Origin: Phenylobacterium sp.
GTDB taxonomy: Bacteria; Pseudomonadota; Alphaproteobacteria; Caulobacterales; Caulobacteraceae
Length of the DNA stretch: 64,000 nt
Assembly (NCBI GenBank): GCA_004799545.1
Contig: SSMU01000005.1
Span: 434,001-498,000 of the forward strand
Direction of reading: 5' to 3'
Positions 8,706 through 17,729 of the stretch are shown one piece after another. The translations under genes and the position numbers were made by a program. Numbering within the stretch: position 1 is the first letter of the stretch; the number at the start of each line of letters is the position of its first letter. The notes beneath the pieces were generated by a model. That model worked only from the letters and a program-made list of their open reading frames with translations, made no database searches and was not told the DNA's origin.

Positions 8706-10115
8706 TCAGAACAGCACCCGGGGGTTCATGATCCGCTTGGGGTCCAGCGCCTGACGGATGGCGCGCATCGCGGCCACCTCGACCGGGCTCTTGTAGCGCA
8801 GCGCCTCGGCGGTCTTCATCGCGCCCAGGCCGTGCTCGGCGCTGATCGAGCCGCCGAGCGAGTCCACCAAGTCGTGGACGATGCGGCTGCCGGCGTCGCG
8901 GCGCGCCGAATGCTCGGCGTCGGAGCCACCATCCGGGCGCAGCACGTCGTAGTGGATGTTGCCATCGCCCACGTGGCCGAAGGCGGCGATCCGGGCGCCG
9001 GGGCTGAAGGCCTGCATGGCCGCCGTCGCGCGATCGAGGAACGTGGCGACCTGGCTCACCGGCACGGAGACGTCGTGCTTCCAGGTGGCGCCCTCCGGCT
9101 TCTGGGCCGGCGACTGGGTCTCGCGGATCGCCCACAGCGCCTTGGCCTGGGCGTCCGTCTGGGCCACCACCGCGTCGCGGACCAGGCCGTCCTCCAGGCC
9201 CGCGGCCAGGAACCGCTCCATGGCGGCCTCCGCCGAGCCGGGCTCGCCGGAGCTGAATTCCGCCAGCAGATACCAGGGATGCGGCTCTGCGAGCGGATCG
9301 CGCGTGCCGGCGATGTTGCGCAACGCGAACTCGACGCCCAGCCGGCCCATCAGCTCGAAGGCCTCGACGGCGCCGCCGGTCTCCTCCTTGGCGCGGGTCA
9401 GCAGCTTGATGGCGTCCGCGGGGCTCGCCACACCGATGAAGGCCACAGCGCGCGAGGCCATCTGCGGGACCAGCTTGAGGGCTGCGGCGGTGACCACGCC
9501 CAGGGTCCCCTCGGCGCCGATCAGCAGCTGCTTCAGGTCATAACCGGTGTTGTCCTTGCGCAGCCGTTTCAGCCCGTTCCACACCTCGCCGGTCGGCAGC
9601 ACGGCCTCGAGGCCCAGCACCAGGTTCCGGGCCATGCCGTAGCGCAGCACCTGGGTGCCGCCGGCGTTGGTGGAGACCACCCCGCCCACCGTTGCCGAGC
9701 CCTCCGACGCCAGGCCCAGCGGGAAGCGCCGCCGCTCGGCGGCCGCCGCCTCATGCACCGCCGCCAGGGTCACGCCGGCCTCGGCGACGATCACGTCGTC
9801 GAAGGCGTCGAGGTCGCGGATGGCGCGCAACCGCTCGGTGGAGAGCAGCACCTCGCCCTGCGGGATCTGGCCGCCCACCAGGCCGGTGTTGCCGCCCTGA
9901 GTGGTGATCGGCACGCCGGCCTCGAAGCAGACGCCCACCACAGCGGCGACGTCGGCGGTGGTCTTCGGCAGGGCCAGGAACGGCGTGGTCCCGGTCCAGC
10001 GGTCGCGCCATTCCAGCAGCTTGGGCGCCAGGCGCTCGGGATCCTGGCTCCAGCCGCCATCGCCCAGCACCGCCTTGAGGCGCGAGAGGACATCGGCGGG
10101 GACGGGCGCGGTCAT
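8706..10115 (-). CDS. FAD-binding oxidoreductase (D-2-hydroxyacid/D-lactate dehydrogenase type)
   Basis: 469 residues of the VAO/PCMH flavoprotein fold. The FAD-binding part contains VPITTQGGNTGLVGGQIP, STERLRAIRDLDAFDDVIVA and EGSATVGGVVSTNAGGTQVL. The C-terminal FAD-oxidase domain contains FGHVGDGNIHYDVLRP and ends with SISAEHGLGAMKTAEALRYK and LDPKRIMNPRVLF. This is the class of D-2-hydroxyglutarate, D-lactate and glycolate (GlcD) dehydrogenases, which pass electrons from a 2-hydroxyacid to quinone or ETF. It stands alone without GlcE/GlcF subunits, so a single-chain D-lactate or D-2-hydroxyglutarate dehydrogenase is most likely. Confidence 0.9.
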   Translation of the reverse strand: MTAPVPADVLSRLKAVLGDGGWSQDPERLAPKLLEWRDRWTGTTPFLALPKTTADVAAVVGVCFEAGVPITTQGGNTGLVGGQIPQGEVLLSTERLRAIRDLDAFDDVIVAEAGVTLAAVHEAAAAERRRFPLGLASEGSATVGGVVSTNAGGTQVLRYGMARNLVLGLEAVLPTGEVWNGLKRLRKDNTGYDLKQLLIGAEGTLGVVTAAALKLVPQMASRAVAFIGVASPADAIKLLTRAKEETGGAVEAFELMGRLGVEFALRNIAGTRDPLAEPHPWYLLAEFSSGEPGSAEAAMERFLAAGLEDGLVRDAVVAQTDAQAKALWAIRETQSPAQKPEGATWKHDVSVPVSQVATFLDRATAAMQAFSPGARIAAFGHVGDGNIHYDVLRPDGGSDAEHSARRDAGSRIVHDLVDSLGGSISAEHGLGAMKTAEALRYKSPVEVAAMRAIRQALDPKRIMNPRVLF

Positions 10116-10138
10116 GGCTGGAACTTAGTCCCGACGCC

Positions 10139-11065
10139 TCAGCCGACAAAGCCCGCCGCGCGGCGCAGGCGATCGTTGATGGCCTCGCCCAGGCCCTCGT
10201 CCGGGATCGGGGCGACGGCGATACCGGCGGCCCCGGAGCGGTCGGCGGCGCGCAGGTAGGCGAACAGGTTGGCGGCCGCTTCGGCCAGGTCGCCGCTGGG
10301 GCTGAGGTTCCAGACGTGGTCGCGGGGCGGCGAGGTCCCGAACGCCAGGAAAGCTTCGCGGCGCAGCGGGGTCAGGGCGTTGAGCCGCACGGGCAGGTTC
10401 GGCGCATAGTGCCGCGTGAGCCGCCCGGGGGAGCGCTGGGCGTCGAGGTCGGCGTCGGCGAGCGGCCCGACCAGCAGCTCGATCTCGCCGCGGATCACCG
10501 CGCCGGGCCGCAGCAGGCGCGGCTCGTCGAGCAGGGCGACCACGGTCGATTCCAGCCCGATCCGGCAATCGCCGCCGTCGAGGGCGGCTTCAGCCGCCTC
10601 GCCCGTCTCCTCGATGGCGTCCAGGAACCGCGTGGGACTGGGCCGCCCGGAGCGGTTCGCGGAGGGCGCCACCAGCGGTCCGCCGAACGCCTCCAGCAGG
10701 GTGTGGGCCATGGGATGGCCGGGTGCGCGGACGGCCACCGTGTCCAGCCCCGCCCGGGCCAGGTCGCAGACCGCCGCCGGATCCGCCACCGGCAGGACCA
10801 GGGTCAGCGGGCCCGGCCAAAACCGCTTCGCCAGCCTGAGCGCCCGCTCGTCGAACCGGGCGATCCGCTGGGCGGTCGCCAGGTCCGCGACATGGGCGAT
10901 CAACGGGTTGAAGGCCGGGCGGCCCTTGGCCTCGTAAACCGCCGCCACCGCCCGGGCGTTCGAGGCGTCGGCCGCCAGGCCGTAGACGGTCTCGGTCGGC
11001 AGGATCACCAGCCTGCCGGCCCTGAGGGCCGCGGCGGCGCGCGCGATGGCTTGATCGTCGTCCAC
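10139..11065 (-). CDS. sua5: L-threonylcarbamoyladenylate synthase (Sua5 type)
   Basis: 308 residues starting at GTG. The N-terminal YrdC domain shows VILPTETVYGLAADA, KGRPAFNPLIAHV, FWPGPLTLVLP, TVAVRAPGHP and VAPSANRSGRPSPT. The C-terminal Sua5 domain follows after LLRPGAVIRGEIE and SPGRLTRHYAPNLPV. The enzyme makes threonylcarbamoyl-AMP from Thr, bicarbonate and ATP, the first step of t6A37 tRNA modification. The extra Sua5 domain distinguishes it from single-domain TsaC. It sits 24 bp downstream-to-upstream of the FAD oxidoreductase on the same strand, possibly co-transcribed. Confidence 0.93.
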   Translation of the reverse strand: MDDDQAIARAAAALRAGRLVILPTETVYGLAADASNARAVAAVYEAKGRPAFNPLIAHVADLATAQRIARFDERALRLAKRFWPGPLTLVLPVADPAAVCDLARAGLDTVAVRAPGHPMAHTLLEAFGGPLVAPSANRSGRPSPTRFLDAIEETGEAAEAALDGGDCRIGLESTVVALLDEPRLLRPGAVIRGEIELLVGPLADADLDAQRSPGRLTRHYAPNLPVRLNALTPLRREAFLAFGTSPPRDHVWNLSPSGDLAEAAANLFAYLRAADRSGAAGIAVAPIPDEGLGEAINDRLRRAAGFVG

Positions 11066-11098
11066 CGCGGGTCGTTACACCGCCCCGCGCGCCCGCGG

Positions 11099-11857
11099 CT
11101 ACTTCTTCGGCTTGCGGAACTTGAAGACGAACTGGTCGGTCTTGCCGCGGATCGTCTTGTCGAACACCACCTTCTTGTGGTCGTCGGCCGGGTTCCGCAG
11201 CACCCCGCTCGCGCCCTCATAGACGAAGCCGACGGAGGTCACCTGCTGCTTGACGATGGCCGGATCGATCCGGTGCAAGGTGTCGGTGTCGCGCATGCCG
11301 GAACCCGCGTCGGCCGCATGGTCGATGACCAGGAAGACCCCGCCGGGCTTCAGCGCCTCATAGACCTGTTTGTCGAAGGCCACGGGGTCGACCTTGCCCA
11401 TGAACTTGTCCGGGTAGTCGTGGTAGTTCTGGGCGGTGAACACCAGGTCGACTTTCTCCGGCGTGGCGAAGGCGGCGGCCGGCTGCCTCAGCACGCTGAT
11501 GTTGCCGTAGGCCCTGTCCTTGGCGAGGGTGTCGGAGGCCACGACGTCGCTGGCGGCCTCCTGGGCGTACTGGTCCGGCCAGACCATGTAGACGTGTCCC
11601 TTGGGCCCCGCGACCTTGGCGAAGACGCGGGTGAACAGGCCGCTGCCGGGGATCAGGTCGACCACCTTGTCGCCCGGCCTGACGCCGGAGAAGGCCATCA
11701 GTTCGGCGGTGTGGCGCCGCGCGTCGACCGCCGTCATGTCGCCCCGCGCGGGATCGGCCAGGGCCGCCGCGAGATAGGGTTTCACCGCCGGCGCCGCGGC
11801 ATAGGCGGCCGCGCCGAGGGCCAGGCCCGCAAGCAGGGCCCCCGCAAACATCTTCAT
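11099..11857 (-). CDS. exported class I SAM methyltransferase-like protein
   Basis: 252 residues from the ATG at 11857, preceded by GGAGGGAG. A hydrophobic N-terminus (MKMFAGALLAGLALGAAAYA) looks like a signal peptide. The body has the Rossmann motif I DKVVDLIPGSGLFTRVFAKV, then GHVYMVWPDQY, LVFTAQNYHDYPDKF and GGVFLVIDHAADAGSGMRDT. This matches the predicted methyltransferase group COG4798, whose substrates are unknown. An exported SAM-dependent enzyme is odd because SAM is cytoplasmic, so the protein may have lost methyltransferase activity or stay membrane-anchored facing inward. An 11-residue upstream extension exists but lacks a ribosome binding site. Confidence 0.8.
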   Translation of the reverse strand: MKMFAGALLAGLALGAAAYAAAPAVKPYLAAALADPARGDMTAVDARRHTAELMAFSGVRPGDKVVDLIPGSGLFTRVFAKVAGPKGHVYMVWPDQYAQEAASDVVASDTLAKDRAYGNISVLRQPAAAFATPEKVDLVFTAQNYHDYPDKFMGKVDPVAFDKQVYEALKPGGVFLVIDHAADAGSGMRDTDTLHRIDPAIVKQQVTSVGFVYEGASGVLRNPADDHKKVVFDKTIRGKTDQFVFKFRKPKK

Positions 11858-11912
11858 GGGAAGCTCCCTCCGTCCGGCGCCGAGCTTCACAACAGCGGTT
11901 GGCCGAAATGTG

Positions 11913-13250
11913 TCAGCCGCCCGCGCGCCTGGCCTTCAGTGCGACGCTGACCGCGACCTTGGCCGGCACCTGGTCGGTGGCCGCGAACTCGCCCTGGCCG
12001 ACGCCGAAAACGGTGCGGTCGAGGCTGGCCTGGCCGCTTACCTGGGCCTGGTCGCCGGTGATGGTCAGCTTGAACGGCAGGTCCACCGGCTTGGTCACGC
12101 CGCGCAGCGCCAGCGTGCCATGGGCGACGTAGCGATCGGCGCCGGCCTTCTCGAACCGGGTCGCCGTGAACACCGCCTTGGGATGGGCGCCGGCGTCGAA
12201 CCAGTCGGGCGACGGCAGCACGGCGTCGCGCTGGGCGTCGCCGGTCTCGGCCGAGGTCAGGTCGATGCTGACGCTGACCTTCGAGCGATCAAGGGCGTCG
12301 GGCGAGAAGACGATGTCCGCCGTCCAGCGCTTGAACCGCCCCTGCAGGGCCTGGCCGCTCCAGGCCGTGGCGAAGCCGAGCGCCGAGCCGGGCTGCACCG
12401 TCCAGTGGACCGGCCCGGTGGGTGCAGCCGCGGGCGGCGGGGCGGCGGCGGCCAGGGGCGCGGCGGGCGCGGAAGGACTGGCGGCCTGCGCCTGGGGCGG
12501 CGGGGCGGCGGCCGGCGGCGCGGCGTCCTGCTGCGAGGCCGGGACCGGCGGCGGCCCCATGCCGGGCGCCGGCGGGTTGACCAGCTTGCCGAACGCCACC
12601 GCGCCCAGCACCAGCAGCCCGATCAGCATCAGCCGCCAGTCGAACCAGCGGCCGGCGACCGCGCCCGGCGCCATGCGGCCGAGCACCGGCTCGTCGCGAC
12701 TGAACAGCTGGTGCTTCAGGGCCCCGGCCACGTGCAGCACGAACAGGCCGTAGAAGCCCCAGGCCAGCAGGCCGTGGCCGTTCGAGCCGATGGAACGCCA
12801 GGCGTGCTTGGCGGCCGGCGCGAGGCCGGCGACCCCGGGGATGTTCGGCCAAGGGATCACGCCGTAAAGCAGGGTCGGAACGGTGATGCGGCTCGCCGAG
12901 ACCATCAGCCAGCCGGTCAGCGGCATGCCGATCATGATCGCGTAGAGGCCCCAATGGACCACGTGGGCCAGCCCCTTCTCCCAGGCAGCCATGTCGGCCG
13001 GCAGCGGCGGTGGCGGGTTGATTAGCCGCCACGCGAGCCGGGCCAGGCTGAGCAGCAGGATGGTGATCCCCACCGACTTGTGCAGCTGCGTGAGCGCGAA
13101 ACCTTCGGGCGTGTGCAGGTCCTTGAACCGCCAGGCCAGCGACACCTGGAACAGGATGCCGAAGGCGATCAGCCAGTGCAGGACGATGGCCACGTTGGCG
13201 TAGCGGCGGCCGGCCACGGCTTGCGGGTTGCGGGCGACGTCGGCGGTCAT
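11913..13250 (-). CDS. cytochrome b561-YceI fusion protein
   Basis: 445 residues with two fused domains. Residues about 15-215 form a four-helix cytochrome b561: YANVAIVLHWLIAFGILFQV carries the first haem His, TQLHKSVGITILLLSLARL the next, then HVVHWGLYAIMIGMPLTGWL and WGFYGLFVLHVAGALKHQLF. A Pro/Ala-rich linker of about 70 residues (around 235-295) leads to a C-terminal YceI lipocalin-like domain (VHWTVQPGSALGFATAWSGQ through FGVGQGEFAA). b561 moves electrons across the membrane and YceI binds long isoprenoids or quinone-like lipids, so a membrane redox or lipid-handling unit facing the periplasm is likely. It is 18 bp downstream of a free YceI gene. Confidence 0.92.
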   Translation of the reverse strand: MTADVARNPQAVAGRRYANVAIVLHWLIAFGILFQVSLAWRFKDLHTPEGFALTQLHKSVGITILLLSLARLAWRLINPPPPLPADMAAWEKGLAHVVHWGLYAIMIGMPLTGWLMVSASRITVPTLLYGVIPWPNIPGVAGLAPAAKHAWRSIGSNGHGLLAWGFYGLFVLHVAGALKHQLFSRDEPVLGRMAPGAVAGRWFDWRLMLIGLLVLGAVAFGKLVNPPAPGMGPPPVPASQQDAAPPAAAPPPQAQAASPSAPAAPLAAAAPPPAAAPTGPVHWTVQPGSALGFATAWSGQALQGRFKRWTADIVFSPDALDRSKVSVSIDLTSAETGDAQRDAVLPSPDWFDAGAHPKAVFTATRFEKAGADRYVAHGTLALRGVTKPVDLPFKLTITGDQAQVSGQASLDRTVFGVGQGEFAATDQVPAKVAVSVALKARRAGG

Positions 13251-13268
13251 GCGTGCTCTCTCACGGCC

Positions 13269-13871
13269 CTATTTCTTCGTGAACTCGACTTCGAACAGAA
13301 GATCGACGTCATCGCCAGCCCATTGGCTGACCGCACTCTCGTGGAAGTCCGAGCGCTTGATCCGGGTCGTCCCGGAAAAGCCCATCCGCGTGCCGACGCC
13401 CAACAGGCCCGGGCCCTCGCCATTGAAGGTGACGTTGAGCGTCACCGGCCGGGTCACGCCGTTGAACGTCAGGTCGCCGGTCACCTGGCCCTCGCCGGCT
13501 TCGTTGGCGGTGATCGCGGTCGAGACGAAGCTGATGGCCGGATATTTGTCGGGATGGAAGTAGCCGGCGATCTGCTTGTTGAAGCCCGCGTCCCCGGTGT
13601 CGACCGACTTCGGATCGACGGTGAAGCTGAGCTTGGTCGCCTGCCAGTTGGCCGGGTCGTAGGTGAAGCCGCCGTCGAGGCCGCCGAAGCGCAGGGTGTA
13701 TCGCGAGAAGCCGCCCAGGTGGGCGAGCTTGGCGGTGAGGCTCGCGTGCCGCTTGTCGAGGACGTAGGTCCCGGCTGGGACCTTGGCCGGATCGTGGGTC
13801 ACGGGGTTGGCGAACGCGGCGGCGCCGAGCGCAAGGCTCAGCGCCAGCGCCGCCGGAGCGGTGCGGATCAT
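13269..13871 (-). CDS. YceI family periplasmic protein
   Basis: 200 residues from the ATG at 13871, preceded by GGAGAG. The first 22 residues (IRTAPAALALSLALGAAAFA) are a signal peptide. The rest is one YceI barrel: GTYVLDKRHASLTAKLAHLG, YTLRFGGLDGGFTYDPANW, VDPKSVDTGDAGFNKQIAGY, FHPDKYPAISFVSTAI, VTGDLTFNGVTRPVTLNV and TRIKRSDFHES. YceI proteins bind polyprenoid lipids in a hydrophobic pocket. It is promoter-proximal to the b561-YceI fusion, so the operon carries two YceI domains, one free and one tethered. The start is divergent from the acyl-CoA dehydrogenase gene, with 138 bp between. Confidence 0.93.
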   Translation of the reverse strand: MIRTAPAALALSLALGAAAFANPVTHDPAKVPAGTYVLDKRHASLTAKLAHLGGFSRYTLRFGGLDGGFTYDPANWQATKLSFTVDPKSVDTGDAGFNKQIAGYFHPDKYPAISFVSTAITANEAGEGQVTGDLTFNGVTRPVTLNVTFNGEGPGLLGVGTRMGFSGTTRIKRSDFHESAVSQWAGDDVDLLFEVEFTKK

Positions 13872-14009
13872 CGAAGTCTCTCCAGGTCGTCCCCGCATCA
13901 GATGGTGGGCTCCAAGCTTGACCGAAAGACGGCCCAGACGCCTCGCTTATTCCCTCGCCCTATGACGAACGACTAGAAGGAGCCTGTTCATTCGAGGATC
14001 GAGACCCCC

Positions 14010-15758
14010 ATGACCTTCCGCGCGCCCGTCCGCGACATCGCCTTTGCGCTGGAGACGGTGGGCCACCCGGCGCTGCTGGCCCGCGCCTTTCCGGACCTGG
14101 ACGCCGACACCGTGGCCGCCGTCCTGGAGGCGGCCGGCCAGTTCGCCGACGCCGAGCTTGCCCCCTTGAACCGCCGGGGCGACCTGGAGGGCGCGCGCTA
14201 CGAGAACGGCAAGGTCACCGCCGCCCCCGGCTTCGCGGACGCCTACCAGGCCTTCGTGGCCGGCGGCTGGAACTCGCTGTCGGCCGATCCCGAGTTCGGC
14301 GGCCAGGGCCTCTCCAAGGCGCTGGAGCTGTCGGTGTTCGAGATGGTCCACGCCTCGAACATGGCCTTCGGCCTCTGCCCCATGCTCACCCAGGCGGCCA
14401 TCGAGGCGCTGGCCCTGCACGGCACGGAGCGGCAGAAGCGAATCGTATTGCCCAAACTGGTCTCCGGCGAGTGGCCGGGCTGCATGGTGCTGACCGAGCC
14501 GCAGGCCGGCTCCGATCTTGCAGCGCTCACCACCCGGGCGGATCCCGACGGTGAGGGCGGCTACCGGCTGCACGGCCAGAAGATCTTCATCACCTGGGGC
14601 GACCACGACGCCGCTGACAACATCGTCCACCTGGTGCTGGCGCGCACCCCGGACGCGCCGCCAGGGGTGAAGGGCATCAGCCTGTTCCTGACCTCGAAGT
14701 TCCTGCTCGACGAGGCGGGCGGCCTCGGCCCGCGCAACGACTTCCGCCCCGGCTCCATCGAGCACAAGCTGGGCATCCACGCCTCGCCCACCTGCGTCAT
14801 GCTCTATGAGGGCGCCAAGGCCGAGCTGGTGGGTGAACTGGGCCAGGGCCTGGGCCACATGTTCGTCATGATGAACGCCGCGCGCCTGCAGGTGGGCGTG
14901 CAGGGCGTGGCGATCGCCGAGCGGGCCTTCCAGCAGGCGCTGGAATTCAGCCAGGAGCGCCGCCAGGGCAAGGCGGTCTGGTCCAGCGACTATCCCGCGC
15001 CGATCTACGACCACCCGGACGTGCGCCGCACCCTGATGCTGATGAAGGCCAAGATCGAGGCGGCCCGCGCCATCTGCCTGACCACCGGAGTGCTGGCCGA
15101 CCTCGCCCGGTTCGCCGACAGCGAGGAGGAGCGCGCCGCGGCCAAGGCGCGCCAGGAGCTGCTGACCCCGATCGCCAAGGCCTGGTCGACCGACATCGGT
15201 GTCGAGGTCGCCTCTCTGGGCGTGCAGGTGCATGGCGGCATGGGCTTCATCGAGGAGACCGGCGCCGCCCAGCACTACCGCGACGCCCGCATCGCCCCGA
15301 TCTATGAGGGGACCAACGGCATCCAGGCCAATGACCTGGTCGGCCGCAAGGCGGGCCTGGCCGGCGGCGCGGTGATGCGTGAGCTCTGCGCCGAGATGCT
15401 GCTCACCGCCCAGACGCTCACCGAGTCGCCCGATCTCGCGGTCCTGGGCCACCGGCTGGCCCTGGGCGCCTCGGCGCTGGAGCACGCCACCGACTGGGTG
15501 CTGGCGCACGGCGGACCCGACGCGCTCTCGGCCGCCACGCCCTACCTGAAGCTGGCCGGCGACGTGATCGGCGGCTGGATGCTGGGCCGCCAGGCGCTGG
15601 CGGCCGGCGGGAGCGAGGATCCCTGGCTCAAGGGCAAGGCGGCGCTGGCGCGGCTCTACGGCGGTCAGGTGCTGGCCGCCGCGCCGGGCCTCGCCGAGGG
15701 CCTGATGGACGGCGCGGGCGACCTGGAATCCACCGCCGCCGGGGCGCTCGCCGGATAA
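14010..15758 (+). CDS. acyl-CoA dehydrogenase (DmdC-like long form)
   Basis: 582 residues, longer than the usual 380-residue acyl-CoA dehydrogenase. The extra N-terminal segment and C-terminal domain are those of the DmdC (3-methylmercaptopropionyl-CoA dehydrogenase) group. Visible motifs: MVLTEPQAGSDLAAL (FAD contact), KIFITWGDHD, SIEHKLGIHASPTCVM, AARLQVGVQGVAIAERAF, GVQVHGGMGFIEETGAAQHY and RIAPIYEGTNGIQANDLVGR. The last contains the catalytic Glu region. It should oxidise an acyl-CoA to the enoyl-CoA and pass electrons to ETF. The group is widespread in bacteria without DMSP metabolism, so the substrate is open. Confidence 0.9.
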   Translation: MTFRAPVRDIAFALETVGHPALLARAFPDLDADTVAAVLEAAGQFADAELAPLNRRGDLEGARYENGKVTAAPGFADAYQAFVAGGWNSLSADPEFGGQGLSKALELSVFEMVHASNMAFGLCPMLTQAAIEALALHGTERQKRIVLPKLVSGEWPGCMVLTEPQAGSDLAALTTRADPDGEGGYRLHGQKIFITWGDHDAADNIVHLVLARTPDAPPGVKGISLFLTSKFLLDEAGGLGPRNDFRPGSIEHKLGIHASPTCVMLYEGAKAELVGELGQGLGHMFVMMNAARLQVGVQGVAIAERAFQQALEFSQERRQGKAVWSSDYPAPIYDHPDVRRTLMLMKAKIEAARAICLTTGVLADLARFADSEEERAAAKARQELLTPIAKAWSTDIGVEVASLGVQVHGGMGFIEETGAAQHYRDARIAPIYEGTNGIQANDLVGRKAGLAGGAVMRELCAEMLLTAQTLTESPDLAVLGHRLALGASALEHATDWVLAHGGPDALSAATPYLKLAGDVIGGWMLGRQALAAGGSEDPWLKGKAALARLYGGQVLAAAPGLAEGLMDGAGDLESTAAGALAG

Positions 15759-15856
15759 CAGGCGAGGCCCGGAAACTCGCAACTTCCAATTGAATTATAG
15801 GTGTTTTTCTAAGCTTTACCTTTGTGTCGTAGCGTCCTCGGCACTAGGGGGCGAGC

Positions 15857-17722
15857 ATGCGGGCATCTCAGCCGCGACCGGTGACATCCGGCGCGGCAAA
15901 GCCGAGGTGGAACACCTACCAGCTGACGCTCAGCGCGCTGGTGCTCCCTCTGCGCGTCCACTACGCGTTCAACGCGATCTCCGCCCTGTGCCTGGCGCTG
16001 ATCGGCCACCCCTGGCCGGCCGCCGCCTATTTCCTGATCTGCTGCGCGACGGACACCGTCCAGCAACTGGTGATCCGCCGCTGGCTGGCGCGCAGCAGCG
16101 GCGACTCGGCCAAGCGCTTCGGCCCCCTGGCCCTGGTCTGCGCGGCCCGGATGATCGTCTACCTCGCGCCGACCGCAGCCCTGACCCTCGGTGGCGGGGT
16201 CAAGGAGTTGGCCTATTTCGCGGTTCAGCTCCTGTCGCTGATCGTGCTCGCCCAGGCGGCCGGACCGCTGTCGCGGACCATCTTCTGGGCCTTCGCCGCG
16301 CCCGTGCTGGCGATGGCGGCGCTGGCGCTCGCCGGGTCGCTGCCCCTGGAGACAGCCGCCGCCTGCCTGGTCGGCCTGGCCGGCGCGGCGACGGTCATGG
16401 CGATGATCTCCCACAATACCAACAAGGCGATCTCCACCTGGTACGCCGCCTTCAGCGCCAACGTCGAGATCGTCCGCGAGCTGGAAGCCGCCCGGGACCA
16501 GGCGGTGGCCGAGCGCGTGGCCGCCGACGCCGCGCGCGAGGAGGCCCGCCACGCCAACCGTGCGAAATCCAACTTCCTGGCCACCATGAGCCACGAGATC
16601 CGCACGCCGATGAACGGGGTGCTGGGCATGGCCCAGCTGTTGAAGCGCGACGAAATCGATCCCGCCCAGTCCGAGCGGCTGGACGTGCTGATCGAGAGCG
16701 GCGAGTACCTGATGTCGATCCTCAACGACATCCTGGACGTCTCCAAGATCGACGCCGGCCGGCTCGAGATCGTCCCGGAGCCGGAGAACCTGCGACAGTT
16801 CTTCGAGAGCATCGTGGCCTTCTGGCGACCGCGGGCGGTCGAGCGCCGATTGAGCCTCGCCCTGCACATCGACCCCAGCCTGCCCGAGCATGTGCTGATG
16901 GACGGGCTGCGCACGCGGCAGATCATGTTCAACCTGGTTGGCAACGCCCTGAAGTTTGTCGAGGCCGGCTCCGTGGCGATCAGCGTCAATGCGGCGCCCA
17001 AGTCCGCGGGCCCGGACATGGTGCGGGTCGCCGTTCGCGACACCGGCCCCGGGATCGCGCGCGATCAGATCCCGCTGCTGTTCGAGCGCTTCTCGCAGGC
17101 CGACATGAGCGGCGTCCGCAAGCTGGGCGGCACGGGCCTGGGCCTCGCCATCGCCAAGCAGCTCACCGAACTGATGGGCGGGAAGATCTCGGTGGAGAGC
17201 GAACTCGGCCACGGCTCGACCTTCCACCTGGAGATACCCTTCCCCGCGGCGAAGTCCGCACATGCGCCGGTCGCGGCCCCCATGGCTGTGGCCGTCGAGC
17301 CGCCGCCGGTCCTTGCGGAGGGCCTGCGCCTGCTGGCGGTGGACGACAACGCCATCAACCTGTTGGTCGTCGACCAGATGCTCTCCGCCCTGGGCCATGA
17401 CGTGGCCAAGGCGGCCAGCGGCCGCGAGGCGCTGGAGCTTCTGGAGCGGCAGGTGTTCGACTTGATCCTGATGGACATCCAGATGCCCGGGATGAGCGGT
17501 ATCGAGGTGCTGGAGGCGCTGCGGGCCGGGACCAGCCCCAATCGCGACGCACCCGTGCTGGCCCTGACCGCCGATGTGACCTCCGGCGGCCGCGATCGCT
17601 ATCTGGAGCTCGGCTTCACCGAGCACGCCTCCAAGCCGATCCAGGTCCAAGCGCTTACCCAGGCCATGGCCGACGCGCTCGCCGCCGCGCCGCCCGCGGC
17701 CAGAGCGACGCGCACCGGCTGA
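15857..17722 (+). CDS. membrane hybrid histidine kinase / response regulator
   Basis: 621 residues. Residues about 25-190 form a membrane domain of about six helices with no known sensor name. A short coiled coil (about 205-235) leads to HisKA with [20 protein letters not shown] (His near residue 246). HATPase boxes are [22 protein letters not shown] and [14 protein letters not shown]-terminal receiver (from about 490) has [11 protein letters not shown], the phospho-accepting Asp in [13 protein letters not shown] near residue 540, and SKPIQ with the conserved Lys. The upstream 98 bp is unusually AT-rich for this genome and probably holds the promoter. Its 3' end is 7 bp from the convergent amidohydrolase. 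No separate regulator is adjacent. Confidence 0.92.
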   Translation: MRASQPRPVTSGAAKPRWNTYQLTLSALVLPLRVHYAFNAISALCLALIGHPWPAAAYFLICCATDTVQQLVIRRWLARSSGDSAKRFGPLALVCAARMIVYLAPTAALTLGGGVKELAYFAVQLLSLIVLAQAAGPLSRTIFWAFAAPVLAMAALALAGSLPLETAAACLVGLAGAATVMAMISHNTNKAISTWYAAFSANVEIVRELEAARDQAVAERVAADAAREEARHANRAKSNFLATMSHEIRTPMNGVLGMAQLLKRDEIDPAQSERLDVLIESGEYLMSILNDILDVSKIDAGRLEIVPEPENLRQFFESIVAFWRPRAVERRLSLALHIDPSLPEHVLMDGLRTRQIMFNLVGNALKFVEAGSVAISVNAAPKSAGPDMVRVAVRDTGPGIARDQIPLLFERFSQADMSGVRKLGGTGLGLAIAKQLTELMGGKISVESELGHGSTFHLEIPFPAAKSAHAPVAAPMAVAVEPPPVLAEGLRLLAVDDNAINLLVVDQMLSALGHDVAKAASGREALELLERQVFDLILMDIQMPGMSGIEVLEALRAGTSPNRDAPVLALTADVTSGGRDRYLELGFTEHASKPIQVQALTQAMADALAAAPPAARATRTG

Positions 17723-17729
17723 GGTCGCC

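Noticed and set aside
13947..15782. 611-codon minus-strand frame opposite acyl-CoA dehydrogenase
   Set aside because: No family motifs, biased composition, and full overlap with a recognisable enzyme on the other strand.
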